Part shown: piece after piece, positions 1 through 6,249 of the stretch | Position numbering within the stretch: the first letter of the stretch is position 1 | How the letters are laid out: each line of letters begins with the position of its first letter | NCBI RefSeq assembly: GCF_050589825.1 | Contig: NZ_JBNGOZ010000020.1 | Coordinates: 28,670 to 92,669 of the forward strand | Direction of reading: 5' to 3' | Length of the DNA: 64,000 nt | Source: Carboxylicivirga longa | Lineage (GTDB): Bacteria > Bacteroidota > Bacteroidia > Bacteroidales > Marinilabiliaceae | Made by a program: the position numbers and the translations under genes | Notes under the pieces: model-generated | The model's database searches: none | Told to the model about the DNA's origin: nothing | Seen by the model: only the letters and a program-made list of their open reading frames with translations

Positions 1-151
1 GTATGTTGTAGTCTTCACTTACCAGCGCCTCCCAGTTATCGCATACAATATCGAGGTACCATGTAGTGGCAAAAACAGCTCCGTTGAGGGCTTCTTTCAC
101 ACAGCCATCCCATTCCCGGTCGTTAATGTCATCGCGTGTTATGTGTTTCAT
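1..151 (-). CDS. N-terminal fragment of a conserved hypothetical protein, cut by window edge
   Basis: The reverse strand is open from the window edge to an ATG at 151. A second in-frame ATG lies at 160. About 50 residues are visible, beginning MKHITRDDINDREWDG and containing an ATTWYLDIVCDNWEAL segment. This start and the WYLD-x-V-x-NW pattern resemble a widespread Bacteroidota hypothetical family that I associate loosely with acyltransferase-like proteins. That association is from memory and unverified. The frame begins 6-15 bases after the radC stop on the same strand, so it is probably co-transcribed with radC. No function is claimed. Confidence 0.5.
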   Translation of the reverse strand, partial: MKHITRDDINDREWDGCVKEALNGAVFATTWYLDIVCDNWEALVSEDYNI

Positions 152-166
152 TGTTACCATGAAAAA

Positions 167-865
167 CTACATAAGGCCTTCGTCGGCAAAACTGCAGAAA
201 CCATTGTCGGTTACAATAATATGATCCAGAACGGGTATGTCCATGATATGACCGGCCTCGCTCATTTTTTTGGTGATTTTGGTATCCGCCTCACTGGGTT
301 GCAAGTTGCCACTGGGATGGTTATGACACAATATAATGGCGGCCGCCAGATGATCGATAGCTGACTTAAGGATGAGCCGAACATCTATGACGGTGCCGGC
401 AATACCACCCTGGCTGATCTTATTTTTGGCGATCACTTTGTTGGAACGGTTCAGCATCAGCACCCAGAACTCTTCGTGGGGCAGGTCACCCAAAAGGGGC
501 TGAAAGATGTTGTACACATCGCGGCTGCAGGTTATTTTGGGTCGGTCTTCACTCTCTTGCAGCTTGCGTCGTCGCCCCAGCTCCAGCGAGGCAACAATAC
601 TAATGGCTTTGGCTTCACCAATACCATGATATTTACTTTTTAGGTCAGTCACACTTTTCTTTCCCAAAGTATTCAGGTTATTACGGCAGTCGCTAAGTAT
701 TTTTTTTGAAAGTTCAACGGCACTCTCGCGTGCACTGCCCGAGCCAATTAAAATGGCCAGCAGCTCGGCATCGGACAAGGAAGCCAGGCCTTTGTGAAGG
801 AGTTTTTCGCGCGGACGGTCTTCCAGCGCCCATTGTTTTATACTCAGGTGTTGGTAGCTTGCCAT
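167..865 (-). CDS. radC: RadC/JAB-domain DNA repair-family protein
   Basis: A 232-residue protein of normal RadC length. The N-terminal part (about 1-100) carries the UPF0758 helix-hairpin-helix-like region (DRPREKLL, then a GIGEAKA hairpin near residue 82). The C-terminal JAB/MPN metalloprotease-like domain has the signature HNHPSGN near residues 181-187 followed by S and D at the expected spacing. The metal-binding HxH-S-D set therefore looks intact. The biochemical role of RadC is unsettled; the old link to recombinational repair is weak. It starts at an ATG at 865, downstream of the tRNA-Glu array terminator, and runs into the edge-truncated gene. I see no TAnnTTTG motif directly upstream. 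Confidence 0.93.
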   Translation of the reverse strand: MASYQHLSIKQWALEDRPREKLLHKGLASLSDAELLAILIGSGSARESAVELSKKILSDCRNNLNTLGKKSVTDLKSKYHGIGEAKAISIVASLELGRRRKLQESEDRPKITCSRDVYNIFQPLLGDLPHEEFWVLMLNRSNKVIAKNKISQGGIAGTVIDVRLILKSAIDHLAAAIILCHNHPSGNLQPSEADTKITKKMSEAGHIMDIPVLDHIIVTDNGFCSFADEGLM

Positions 866-921
866 CTTTTTATTTTAATGAAAAGATAAAGAGGCTGCAT
901 GAGAAAGTAAATATCAGATAC

Positions 922-954
922 AAAAAAAGCTCTTCAAAAATTATGAAGAGCTTT
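922..954 (-). terminator. Rho-independent terminator of the tRNA-Glu/rpsT transcript
   Basis: An 11-bp perfect stem (926-936 paired with 944-954) with a 7-nt loop is followed, on the reverse strand, by a run of seven T (positions 928 down to 922). It lies just after the last tRNA-Glu copy, before radC. Confidence 0.85.
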
Positions 955-959
955 CTGCG

Positions 960-1031
960 CAGTCCCTAGGAGAATCGAACTCCTGTTTCAAGGATGAAAA
1001 CCTTGCGTCCTAACCACTAGACGAAGGGACC
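960..1031 (-). tRNA. tRNA-Glu(TTC), copy 1 (most downstream)
   Basis: The reverse strand folds as a cloverleaf: acceptor GGTCCCT/AGGGACT (first pair G-U), D arm GTCTAGTGGTTAGGAC, anticodon stem CAAGG/CCTTG around loop TTTTCAT (anticodon TTC), T arm AGGAG/CTCCT with TTCGATT loop, and discriminator G. No CCA is encoded. It is the last copy before the terminator and borders the N gap. Confidence 0.95.
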
Positions 1032-1037
1032 TTAGTG

Positions 1038-1135
1038 NNNNNNNNNNNNNNNNNNNNNNNNNNNNNNNNNNNNNNNNNNNNNNNNNNNNNNNNNNNNNNN
1101 NNNNNNNNNNNNNNNNNNNNNNNNNNNNNNNNNNN
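1038..1135. other. Assembly gap of 98 N inside the tRNA-Glu array
   Basis: The run of unknown bases separates tRNA-Glu copies 1 and 2. The neighbouring intact repeat unit (copy 2 to copy 3) is 105 bp, so the gap sits where a repeat-collapse or scaffold join would be expected. The true number of tRNA copies is therefore uncertain. Confidence 0.99.
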
Positions 1136-1137
1136 CG

Positions 1138-1209
1138 CAGTCCCTAGGAGAATCGAACTCCTGTTTCAAGGATGAAAACCTTGCGTCCTAACCACTAGAC
1201 GAAGGGACC
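1138..1209 (-). tRNA. tRNA-Glu(TTC), copy 2
   Basis: Identical over the 72-base gene to copies 1, 3 and 4, with the same anticodon TTC. It abuts the N gap on its 3' (left) side and is separated from copy 3 by 33 bases. Confidence 0.95.
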
Positions 1210-1242
1210 TTAGTGCCTTGTAAGGCAATAAAGTTGTATGTG

Positions 1243-1314
1243 CAGTCCCTAGGAGAATCGAACTCCTGTTTCAAGGATGAAAACCTTGCGTCCTAACCAC
1301 TAGACGAAGGGACC
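1243..1314 (-). tRNA. tRNA-Glu(TTC), copy 3
   Basis: Identical to the other copies. It lies 13 bases downstream of the rpsT stop codon on the same strand, so the S20 message must be separated from this tRNA by processing. Confidence 0.95.
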
Positions 1315-1327
1315 TTAGTGCTGCCTA

Positions 1328-1579
1328 TTAAAGCGTGTTAACCTTTTTGGTTAATTTAGACTTTAAGTTAGCGGCTTTATTCTTGTGAATAATATTATTC
1401 TTAGCCAGCTTGTCAAGCATCGAAGTTACTTTTGGAAGTAATTCCATCGCTGCTTCTTTTTCAGATGTTTCTCTCAATGCTTTCACAGCATTACGCGCAG
1501 TTTTTGCATAGTAACGGTTGTGAAGTCTTCTCTTCTGTATCTGACGAATTCGCTTTTTTGCTGATTGATGATTTGCCAT
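1328..1579 (-). CDS. rpsT: 30S ribosomal protein S20
   Basis: An 83-residue basic protein beginning MANHQSAKKRIRQIQKRR, the standard S20 N-terminus, with the all-helical Lys/Arg/Ala-rich composition of the family and normal length. S20 binds 16S rRNA early in small-subunit assembly. The gene is enclosed by tRNA-Glu genes on the same strand: copy 4 lies 38 bases upstream and copy 3 lies 13 bases downstream. I find no leftward TAnnTTTG motif between copy 4 and the ATG. It is probably expressed from the promoter at 1732-1762 as part of a mixed tRNA-mRNA precursor. Confidence 0.97.
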   Translation of the reverse strand: MANHQSAKKRIRQIQKRRLHNRYYAKTARNAVKALRETSEKEAAMELLPKVTSMLDKLAKNNIIHKNKAANLKSKLTKKVNTL

Positions 1580-1617
1580 CGTTCTACAATTAAAAATTGT
1601 TAATCTTCTTATCTTTG

Positions 1618-1689
1618 CAGTCCCTAGGAGAATCGAACTCCTGTTTCAAGGATGAAAACCTTGCGTCCTAACCACTAGACGAAGGGACC
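1618..1689 (-). tRNA. tRNA-Glu(TTC), copy 4 (promoter-proximal)
   Basis: Identical cloverleaf to copies 1-3. It is the first gene after the leftward promoter at 1732-1762 and is followed 38 bases later by rpsT. Confidence 0.95.
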
Positions 1690-1731
1690 TTATTTGCTAT
1701 TGGACTTGTGTATTTGTCTCAAATGCGGATG

Positions 1732-1762
1732 CAAAGATATAGCAAATTCATACCCTTCCAAA
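1732..1762 (-). promoter_or_regulatory. Bacteroidetes-type promoter for the tRNA-Glu/rpsT operon
   Basis: On the reverse strand TTTG (1762-1759) is followed after 19 bases by TATCTTTG (1739-1732). This matches the Bacteroidetes -33/-7 pattern (TTTG, about 19-21 bases, TAnnTTTG). The predicted start near 1725 lies about 36 bases before tRNA copy 4. Confidence 0.8.
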
Positions 1763-1884
1763 TTTTTTCACAAAAAAACATTCAAAAAAAATGCGCATTT
1801 TCGCCGTATCTGGCTTCTAGTATTTGTATGATAGTGATTTAAGCGATTCAAAAAAATTAAACAAGACATTTAGCTCTTATTTAA

Positions 1885-1917
1885 TTTGCACAGCTTTCTA
1901 TAAATGTTTTATATTTG
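1885..1917 (+). promoter_or_regulatory. Bacteroidetes-type promoter for metK
   Basis: TTTG at 1885-1888, 21 bases, then TATATTTG at 1910-1917. The predicted transcript start, near 1923, is exactly where the SAM-II-like leader begins. The leader is about 147 nt long. Confidence 0.8.
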
Positions 1918-1922
1918 CAGCA

Positions 1923-1980
1923 GTGAAAAGTGGAAGGATTTGGCTGATTGCAACCACGTAAAAAAAGTGCTAAAACGCGT
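1923..1980 (+). promoter_or_regulatory. SAM-II-like (SAM_alpha) riboswitch upstream of metK
   Basis: The segment 1930-1979 matches the SAM-II pattern as I remember it. A short P1 helix GTGG/CCAC (1930-1933 with 1954-1957) encloses GATTT (1937-1941) and ATTGCAA (1947-1953). It is followed by CGT, an A-rich linker and GCTAAAA (1969-1975). The conserved TTGC and GCTAA segments can form the pseudoknot helix with its U-U position. The outer pseudoknot pairs are not clear to me by eye. SAM-II aptamers bind S-adenosylmethionine, and the downstream gene makes it, so negative feedback is expected. A 12-nt segment, 1923-1934, can instead pair with 1995-2006 (11 of 12 positions), which would destroy P1. 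Confidence 0.78.
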
Positions 1981-2031
1981 ATTTCGTTCGTACCTCCTCT
2001 TTTCACATATCATTATAGTATTAACACGGGC

Positions 2032-2063
2032 CTGTAAAATGAGCTTTACAGACTTTTATTTTT
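2032..2063 (+). terminator. Possible attenuator hairpin in the metK leader
   Basis: A 7-bp perfect stem, CTGTAAA (2032-2038) with TTTACAG (2045-2051), and a 6-nt loop is followed by a U-rich stretch ending 6 bases before the metK ATG. Its stability is modest. Given the upstream aptamer it could act as an attenuator or hide the start region. Confidence 0.5.
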
Positions 2064-2069
2064 AAGGAT

Positions 2070-3323
2070 ATGGGATATTTATTTACATCAGAATCAGTTT
2101 CTGAAGGACACCCCGATAAGGTGGCCGACCAAATCTCCGACGCTTTACTGGATAACTTCTTGGCCTTCGATCCGGATTCAAAGGTGGCATGTGAGACTTT
2201 AGTTACCACAGGTCAGGTGGTGCTGGCCGGCGAGGTGCACTCCAAACACTATGTGGATGTGCAGGAGGTAGCACGCCGTGTTATTAATCGTATTGGTTAC
2301 ACCAAGAGTGAGTATCGTTTCGATGGCGATTCATGTGGTGTTTTCTCAGCCATTCATGAGCAGTCGTCTGATATTAATCAGGGCGTTGATCGTGCTGATA
2401 AGATGGATCAGGGAGCCGGCGACCAGGGCATGATGTTTGGTTATGCTTCTAAGGAAACTGATGATTACATGCCTATCTCACTCGAGTTGTCGCATCGTTT
2501 GCTCATCGAAATGGCCAATATTCGTCGTGAGGGCAAGGTGATGACCTATCTGCGACCTGATTCCAAGAGTCAGGTGACCATTGAGTATGGCGAAGATAAG
2601 CAACCCAAGCGAGTGCATACCATTGTGGTATCAACACAGCACGATGAGTTTGATGCCGATGAGCCTATGCTTGCCAAAATTAAGGAAGATGTGCGAAAGG
2701 TATTGATTCCTCGTACTATTGCGCAGTTGCCACAACGTGTTCAGGATTTATTTGATGACGACTATATATTACATGTTAACCCAACGGGTAAGTTTGTGAT
2801 TGGTGGTCCGCATGGTGATACGGGCTTAACGGGTCGTAAAATTATTGTGGATACCTATGGTGGTAAGGGAGCCCATGGTGGCGGTGCTTTTTCGGGTAAA
2901 GACCCCAGTAAAGTGGATCGATCGGCTGCTTATGCTGCCCGACATATTGCGAAGAATATGGTGGCCGCCGGACTGGCCGATGAGGTGCTTGTGCAGTTAT
3001 CGTATGCCATAGGGGTGGCAAAACCCGTGGGTGTGTTTGTGGATACTTATGGTACTGCCAAGGTAAAGTTAAGTGATGGTGAAATTGCTGCTAAAATTGC
3101 CGAAGTTTTCGATCTGCGACCCGCAGCCATTGAGGCGCGCCTGAAGCTGCGTTACCCCATGTATGAAGAAACAGCGGCATACGGACACATGGGACGCACG
3201 CCGCGTACGGTTACTAAAACATTCGAATCGCCATATTTTGGTGCTAAAGAATTGGAAGTTGAGCTTTTTACGTGGGAAAAACTGGATTATGTAGACGTAA
3301 TTAAAGAAGCCTTTGGACTATAA
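2070..3323 (+). CDS. metK: S-adenosylmethionine synthetase
   Basis: A 417-residue MetK that makes S-adenosylmethionine from methionine and ATP in the cytoplasm. The N-terminus has the ATP-binding SEGHPDK motif (residues 11-17). The family signature GAGDQG is at 115-120, and the glycine/lysine-rich GGGAFSGKDPSKVDRS loop near residue 270 is complete. Its length is that of the longer Bacteroidota form. The start is the ATG at 2070, which closes an about 147-nt leader carrying the SAM-II-like aptamer, so the enzyme is probably repressed by its own product. It is monocistronic, ending in a strong bidirectional hairpin shared with the converging chemoreceptor gene. Confidence 0.98.
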   Translation: MGYLFTSESVSEGHPDKVADQISDALLDNFLAFDPDSKVACETLVTTGQVVLAGEVHSKHYVDVQEVARRVINRIGYTKSEYRFDGDSCGVFSAIHEQSSDINQGVDRADKMDQGAGDQGMMFGYASKETDDYMPISLELSHRLLIEMANIRREGKVMTYLRPDSKSQVTIEYGEDKQPKRVHTIVVSTQHDEFDADEPMLAKIKEDVRKVLIPRTIAQLPQRVQDLFDDDYILHVNPTGKFVIGGPHGDTGLTGRKIIVDTYGGKGAHGGGAFSGKDPSKVDRSAAYAARHIAKNMVAAGLADEVLVQLSYAIGVAKPVGVFVDTYGTAKVKLSDGEIAAKIAEVFDLRPAAIEARLKLRYPMYEETAAYGHMGRTPRTVTKTFESPYFGAKELEVELFTWEKLDYVDVIKEAFGL

Positions 3324-3340
3324 TCGTCGTACACAATATT

Positions 3341-3389
3341 AAAAAAGCCTTAGCGTATGAGTTTTTATAACTTATCGCTAAGGTTTTTT
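3341..3389. terminator. Bidirectional terminator between metK and the chemoreceptor
   Basis: CCTTAGCG (3348-3355) pairs with CGCTAAGG (3376-3383), with an inner ATGAG/CTTAT extension. Runs of A before and T after the stem give a T tract on both strands. The flanking genes converge here. Confidence 0.85.
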
Positions 3390-3441
3390 CTTTACATGCT
3401 AACTTGTCTCTTTACCTTAATGGTCTCTGTTTTATAGATGA

Positions 3442-5346
3442 CTACTGTTTGAAATAGGCAATAGTAGATTTTAGTCGCTCTGCTAACTGCATAAGATGTT
3501 CGGAGTTGTTGGTGAAGATGGAGGCAGAGCCTGAGTTCTGTTGCGTCACCTCGTTCAGCTCCTGAATCGCACGGTTAACCTGCTCGGCTCCGCTTTGCTG
3601 CTCCAGGCTCGAAGCGGTTATCTCTTGCACCAGGCGGGCTGTTTTTTCTATTTCCGGTAAGGTATTGGCCAGTTGCTGACCTGCCTTTTCTGCAGTGCTT
3701 ACGCCTTGCTGTGTCAAACCGATAATTTCGTTAGCGGCCAGTTGCGATCGCTCAGCTAATTTTTTCACCTCGGCAGCAACCACCGCAAAACCCCGTCCTT
3801 GCTCACCGGCCCGCGCTGCCTCTACCGCTGCGTTGAGCGCCAGTATGTTAGTTTGCTTTGCTATCTCTTCTATAATGTTAATTTTTGCCGATATCTCCTG
3901 TATTGAAGTAGTGGTGTCCTTCGAGCTCTCAAAGTTATCGCGTATGTCCTTGGCTGACGAAAGGGCAATCTCCTCTGTTAGCCTTGCGTTCTGACTGTTT
4001 TGCTGGATAGTGGCCACCATTTCTTCCATTGAGGAGGAGATTTCTTCTGATGAGGCAGCCTGGTTGGCCGCTCCGCTTGATAACTGATTGGATGAAGCGG
4101 CCAGTTCGCGACTGGCTCCATCAATGGCTTCAGCCCCTTGTCTTATATCATGTATAATCTGCTTTAGTTTGTTGCTCATATCCTTCAGGGCGCGCCCCAG
4201 GTCACCCGTTTCGTCTTGCTGATCTGTATCGGTATTAATTAATGTGTTTAGGTTTCCGTCGGCTATGTCACGGGCTATTTCAGCACTACGCACAATGGGA
4301 TGAACAATTTTGCCGGCTGTTATATATACTATGACATAGAGTATGGTAAGGCCGATAATGCCAATGATCAGACTCTGATAAAATATAGTGTTCGCCTTTT
4401 TCAGAATGACTTGTTTGGGCACTTCAATACCCAGCGTCCATTTTTTTTCAATGCCTGTAAACTGAACAGGTGCATAGGAGGCATAGTAATTTGTGTTATT
4501 GGACGTGTTATAATATTCGAAGCCATGGTTGTTGCCAGTGAAACTAGATCGCAGGGCAGCTTTGAACTTACCCTTCTCTCCATTAATTACTTCTCCAAGT
4601 TTCTTCGAAACCAGGTTGCCGTTACTATGGGCCACGATGCTTGTGTCGCGCGATAGTAAATAGGATACTGCGCCTTTGTAAGGATGGATGTTAGCAATGA
4701 TTTTAGACATGTTGCTAAGGCTTATATCGACACCCACTACGCCCAGAAATTGTCCTTTTTCACCTTGTAAAGGAGCGGTGATGGAGGTCATCAGTATGCC
4801 CTTGAGTTCTTTCGTTACCTCATCATAGTAGGGGTTCCATATATCCGCTTTGTTATAAGCACGTGCCTGATAATATAAACCGGTCAGATTTTCGTTGTTC
4901 ATCTCCACCTTCTCCGAGCTTTGTTTTAGCTGTCCGTTTAGGCGAAACACAACATTGCGTTGTCGTCCGTTGCGGAAGCCATAATTGGCATCAAGGGCCT
5001 TTAACTCCCATATTTGCCAGGTTGAGAGTAGCTCCGGGCTATTGTTGCACCATTGGTAAAGCAGTTCGTTGTATACATCATCGCGGTAGGCGGCATCCAT
5101 CGACAAATAGCTATTATAATTATCACGCATGGTGTTGGTAGCCGTAATTACCTGGTTGATTTCATCCTGAATTAAATTGCAGGATGCCCGCAGGTTGGCA
5201 TCAATGATGTTTTTGGAGTCTTGGAGGGCACTTGTCTTAAGCTGAAAACTTATAAAAGTGAGCGTGATGCCATAGATAAGGGTAAAAGATGCTAGTGTAT
5301 AAAGTAGTAGTTTACTTTTAAGGCGTAGGTTGAATGATTTTTTCAC
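3442..5346 (-). CDS. Methyl-accepting chemotaxis protein with Cache-type sensor domain
   Basis: A 634-residue transmembrane receptor. TM1 lies at about 12-33. A large periplasmic region of about 290 residues follows; the block GVVGVDISLSNMSKII and its length suit a double Cache domain. TM2 is at about 322-345, then HAMP and a cytoplasmic MA domain. The conserved hairpin tip is visible as NILALNAAVEAARAGEQGRG with FAVVAAEVKKLAERS after it. Such receptors sense small molecules and signal through CheA/CheW. No che genes lie nearby, so this is an orphan receptor. It has its own transcript, convergent with metK. Confidence 0.93.
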   Translation of the reverse strand: MKKSFNLRLKSKLLLYTLASFTLIYGITLTFISFQLKTSALQDSKNIIDANLRASCNLIQDEINQVITATNTMRDNYNSYLSMDAAYRDDVYNELLYQWCNNSPELLSTWQIWELKALDANYGFRNGRQRNVVFRLNGQLKQSSEKVEMNNENLTGLYYQARAYNKADIWNPYYDEVTKELKGILMTSITAPLQGEKGQFLGVVGVDISLSNMSKIIANIHPYKGAVSYLLSRDTSIVAHSNGNLVSKKLGEVINGEKGKFKAALRSSFTGNNHGFEYYNTSNNTNYYASYAPVQFTGIEKKWTLGIEVPKQVILKKANTIFYQSLIIGIIGLTILYVIVYITAGKIVHPIVRSAEIARDIADGNLNTLINTDTDQQDETGDLGRALKDMSNKLKQIIHDIRQGAEAIDGASRELAASSNQLSSGAANQAASSEEISSSMEEMVATIQQNSQNARLTEEIALSSAKDIRDNFESSKDTTTSIQEISAKINIIEEIAKQTNILALNAAVEAARAGEQGRGFAVVAAEVKKLAERSQLAANEIIGLTQQGVSTAEKAGQQLANTLPEIEKTARLVQEITASSLEQQSGAEQVNRAIQELNEVTQQNSGSASIFTNNSEHLMQLAERLKSTIAYFKQ

Positions 5347-5441
5347 AGTGCATTAGTTTAGGTCCTTGTATCTTAATACAATCTTACGCATAATGCTGTG
5401 AAAAGTTTAATAAATCCCAATCTATTTTAACATATGTAAAC

Positions 5442-5470
5442 AAAAAAATGCCCGATTGAAGGTCGGACAT
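5442..5470 (-). terminator. Terminator of the YceI-family gene
   Basis: On the reverse strand ATGTCCGA pairs with TCGGGCAT (positions 5470-5463 and 5455-5448; seven pairs plus one T-G) and is followed by a seven-base T run. Confidence 0.8.
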
Positions 5471-5494
5471 TTATCTGATCGTAAAGTGTTGTAG

Positions 5495-6061
5495 TTATTT
5501 TGTAACGTGCACTTTAAAGTTTAGTTCAAAGTCATCGTATATCATTTTATCTCCCAGGTTTTCAAAAAACTTACCCGAGCCGTAGCGAACATCATATTTG
5601 GTACGATCCACTACCAGTTTTCCGGTAAAGCTGTGGCCTTCTTTTATTACATCAAACGCAATGGGGTGAGTTTTCCCTTTGATGCTTAATTCACCCTTAA
5701 CATTGTATTTCGAGTCTTTGCCGCTTACTTTCGTAATTTTAAGATGGCTTGTGGGGTGTTTATCAACACCAAAAAAATCATCGGACTTTAGGTGACCCAC
5801 TAATTTCGCATTGTAGTCTTTGTTTTCAATATCAGTGCAAGTAATACTAGTCATATCGACTGTAAATTCACCTCCTACCAGTTGGTTGTTTTTCATTTTG
5901 AGGGAGCCCGACTTAAAGGAGATGTAACCTGTATGCTCGCCGGTTACTTTTTTGCCCAGCCAGGTAATTGTACTCGATTTTGTATCTAACTGTTTAACCT
6001 GAGCCTTTGAAAAGGGCACAATCAAAAAGAAGGTGGCGATAAGTAATGATACTTTTCTCAT
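5495..6061 (-). CDS. YceI-family secreted lipid-binding-like protein
   Basis: A 188-residue protein with a cleavable signal peptide (hydrophobic residues about 5-20 ending before QVKQL) and a single YceI lipocalin-like beta-barrel domain. Family patterns visible are STITWLGKKVTGEHTGYISF near the N-terminus, DFFGVDKHPTSHLKI in the middle and the VDRTKYDVRYGSG segment near the C-terminus. YceI proteins bind isoprenoid or amphiphilic ligands in the periplasm; the ligand here is unknown. The gene is monocistronic with its own terminator and is divergent from the GH92 gene across a 188-bp intergenic region. Confidence 0.93.
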   Translation of the reverse strand: MRKVSLLIATFFLIVPFSKAQVKQLDTKSSTITWLGKKVTGEHTGYISFKSGSLKMKNNQLVGGEFTVDMTSITCTDIENKDYNAKLVGHLKSDDFFGVDKHPTSHLKITKVSGKDSKYNVKGELSIKGKTHPIAFDVIKEGHSFTGKLVVDRTKYDVRYGSGKFFENLGDKMIYDDFELNFKVHVTK

Positions 6062-6249
6062 GGTGATTGTTTTTATACGTTATAATTCTGTTTGAAAGAA
6101 AACGTTAGGTGTTCAACAAAGGTTCATTGGGCCTTGTTAAAACTTTGTTAACAGGCAGTCAAAAGTGTAATACAGATGTTCAGGTAAGCCATAAAAGTGA
6201 TGCGTATTACTTATTTTTAGCCTTTGTAAAGCAAAATAAAATCAATACA

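Noticed and set aside
1038..1135. A CRISPR-like or other repeat array near 1-1.7 kb
   Set aside because: The repeats are full tRNA-Glu genes with intact cloverleaf structure, not short palindromic repeats with spacers.
1610..1617. TATCTTTG on the + strand between rpsT and tRNA copy 4
   Set aside because: It matches the -7 element but points rightward into the antisense side of a tRNA gene with no downstream gene, so it is probably chance.
1991..2002. TACCTCCTCTTT in the metK leader resembles the 3' end of 16S rRNA (anti-Shine-Dalgarno)
   Set aside because: The likeness is most simply explained by its pairing with the purine-rich 5' end of the leader (1923-1934). An isolated short match in a leader RNA has no known role.
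6109..6249. N-terminal extension of the first GH92 reading frame
   Set aside because: It would place 47 residues before a clear lipoprotein signal peptide. The ATG at 6250 gives the expected N-terminus.
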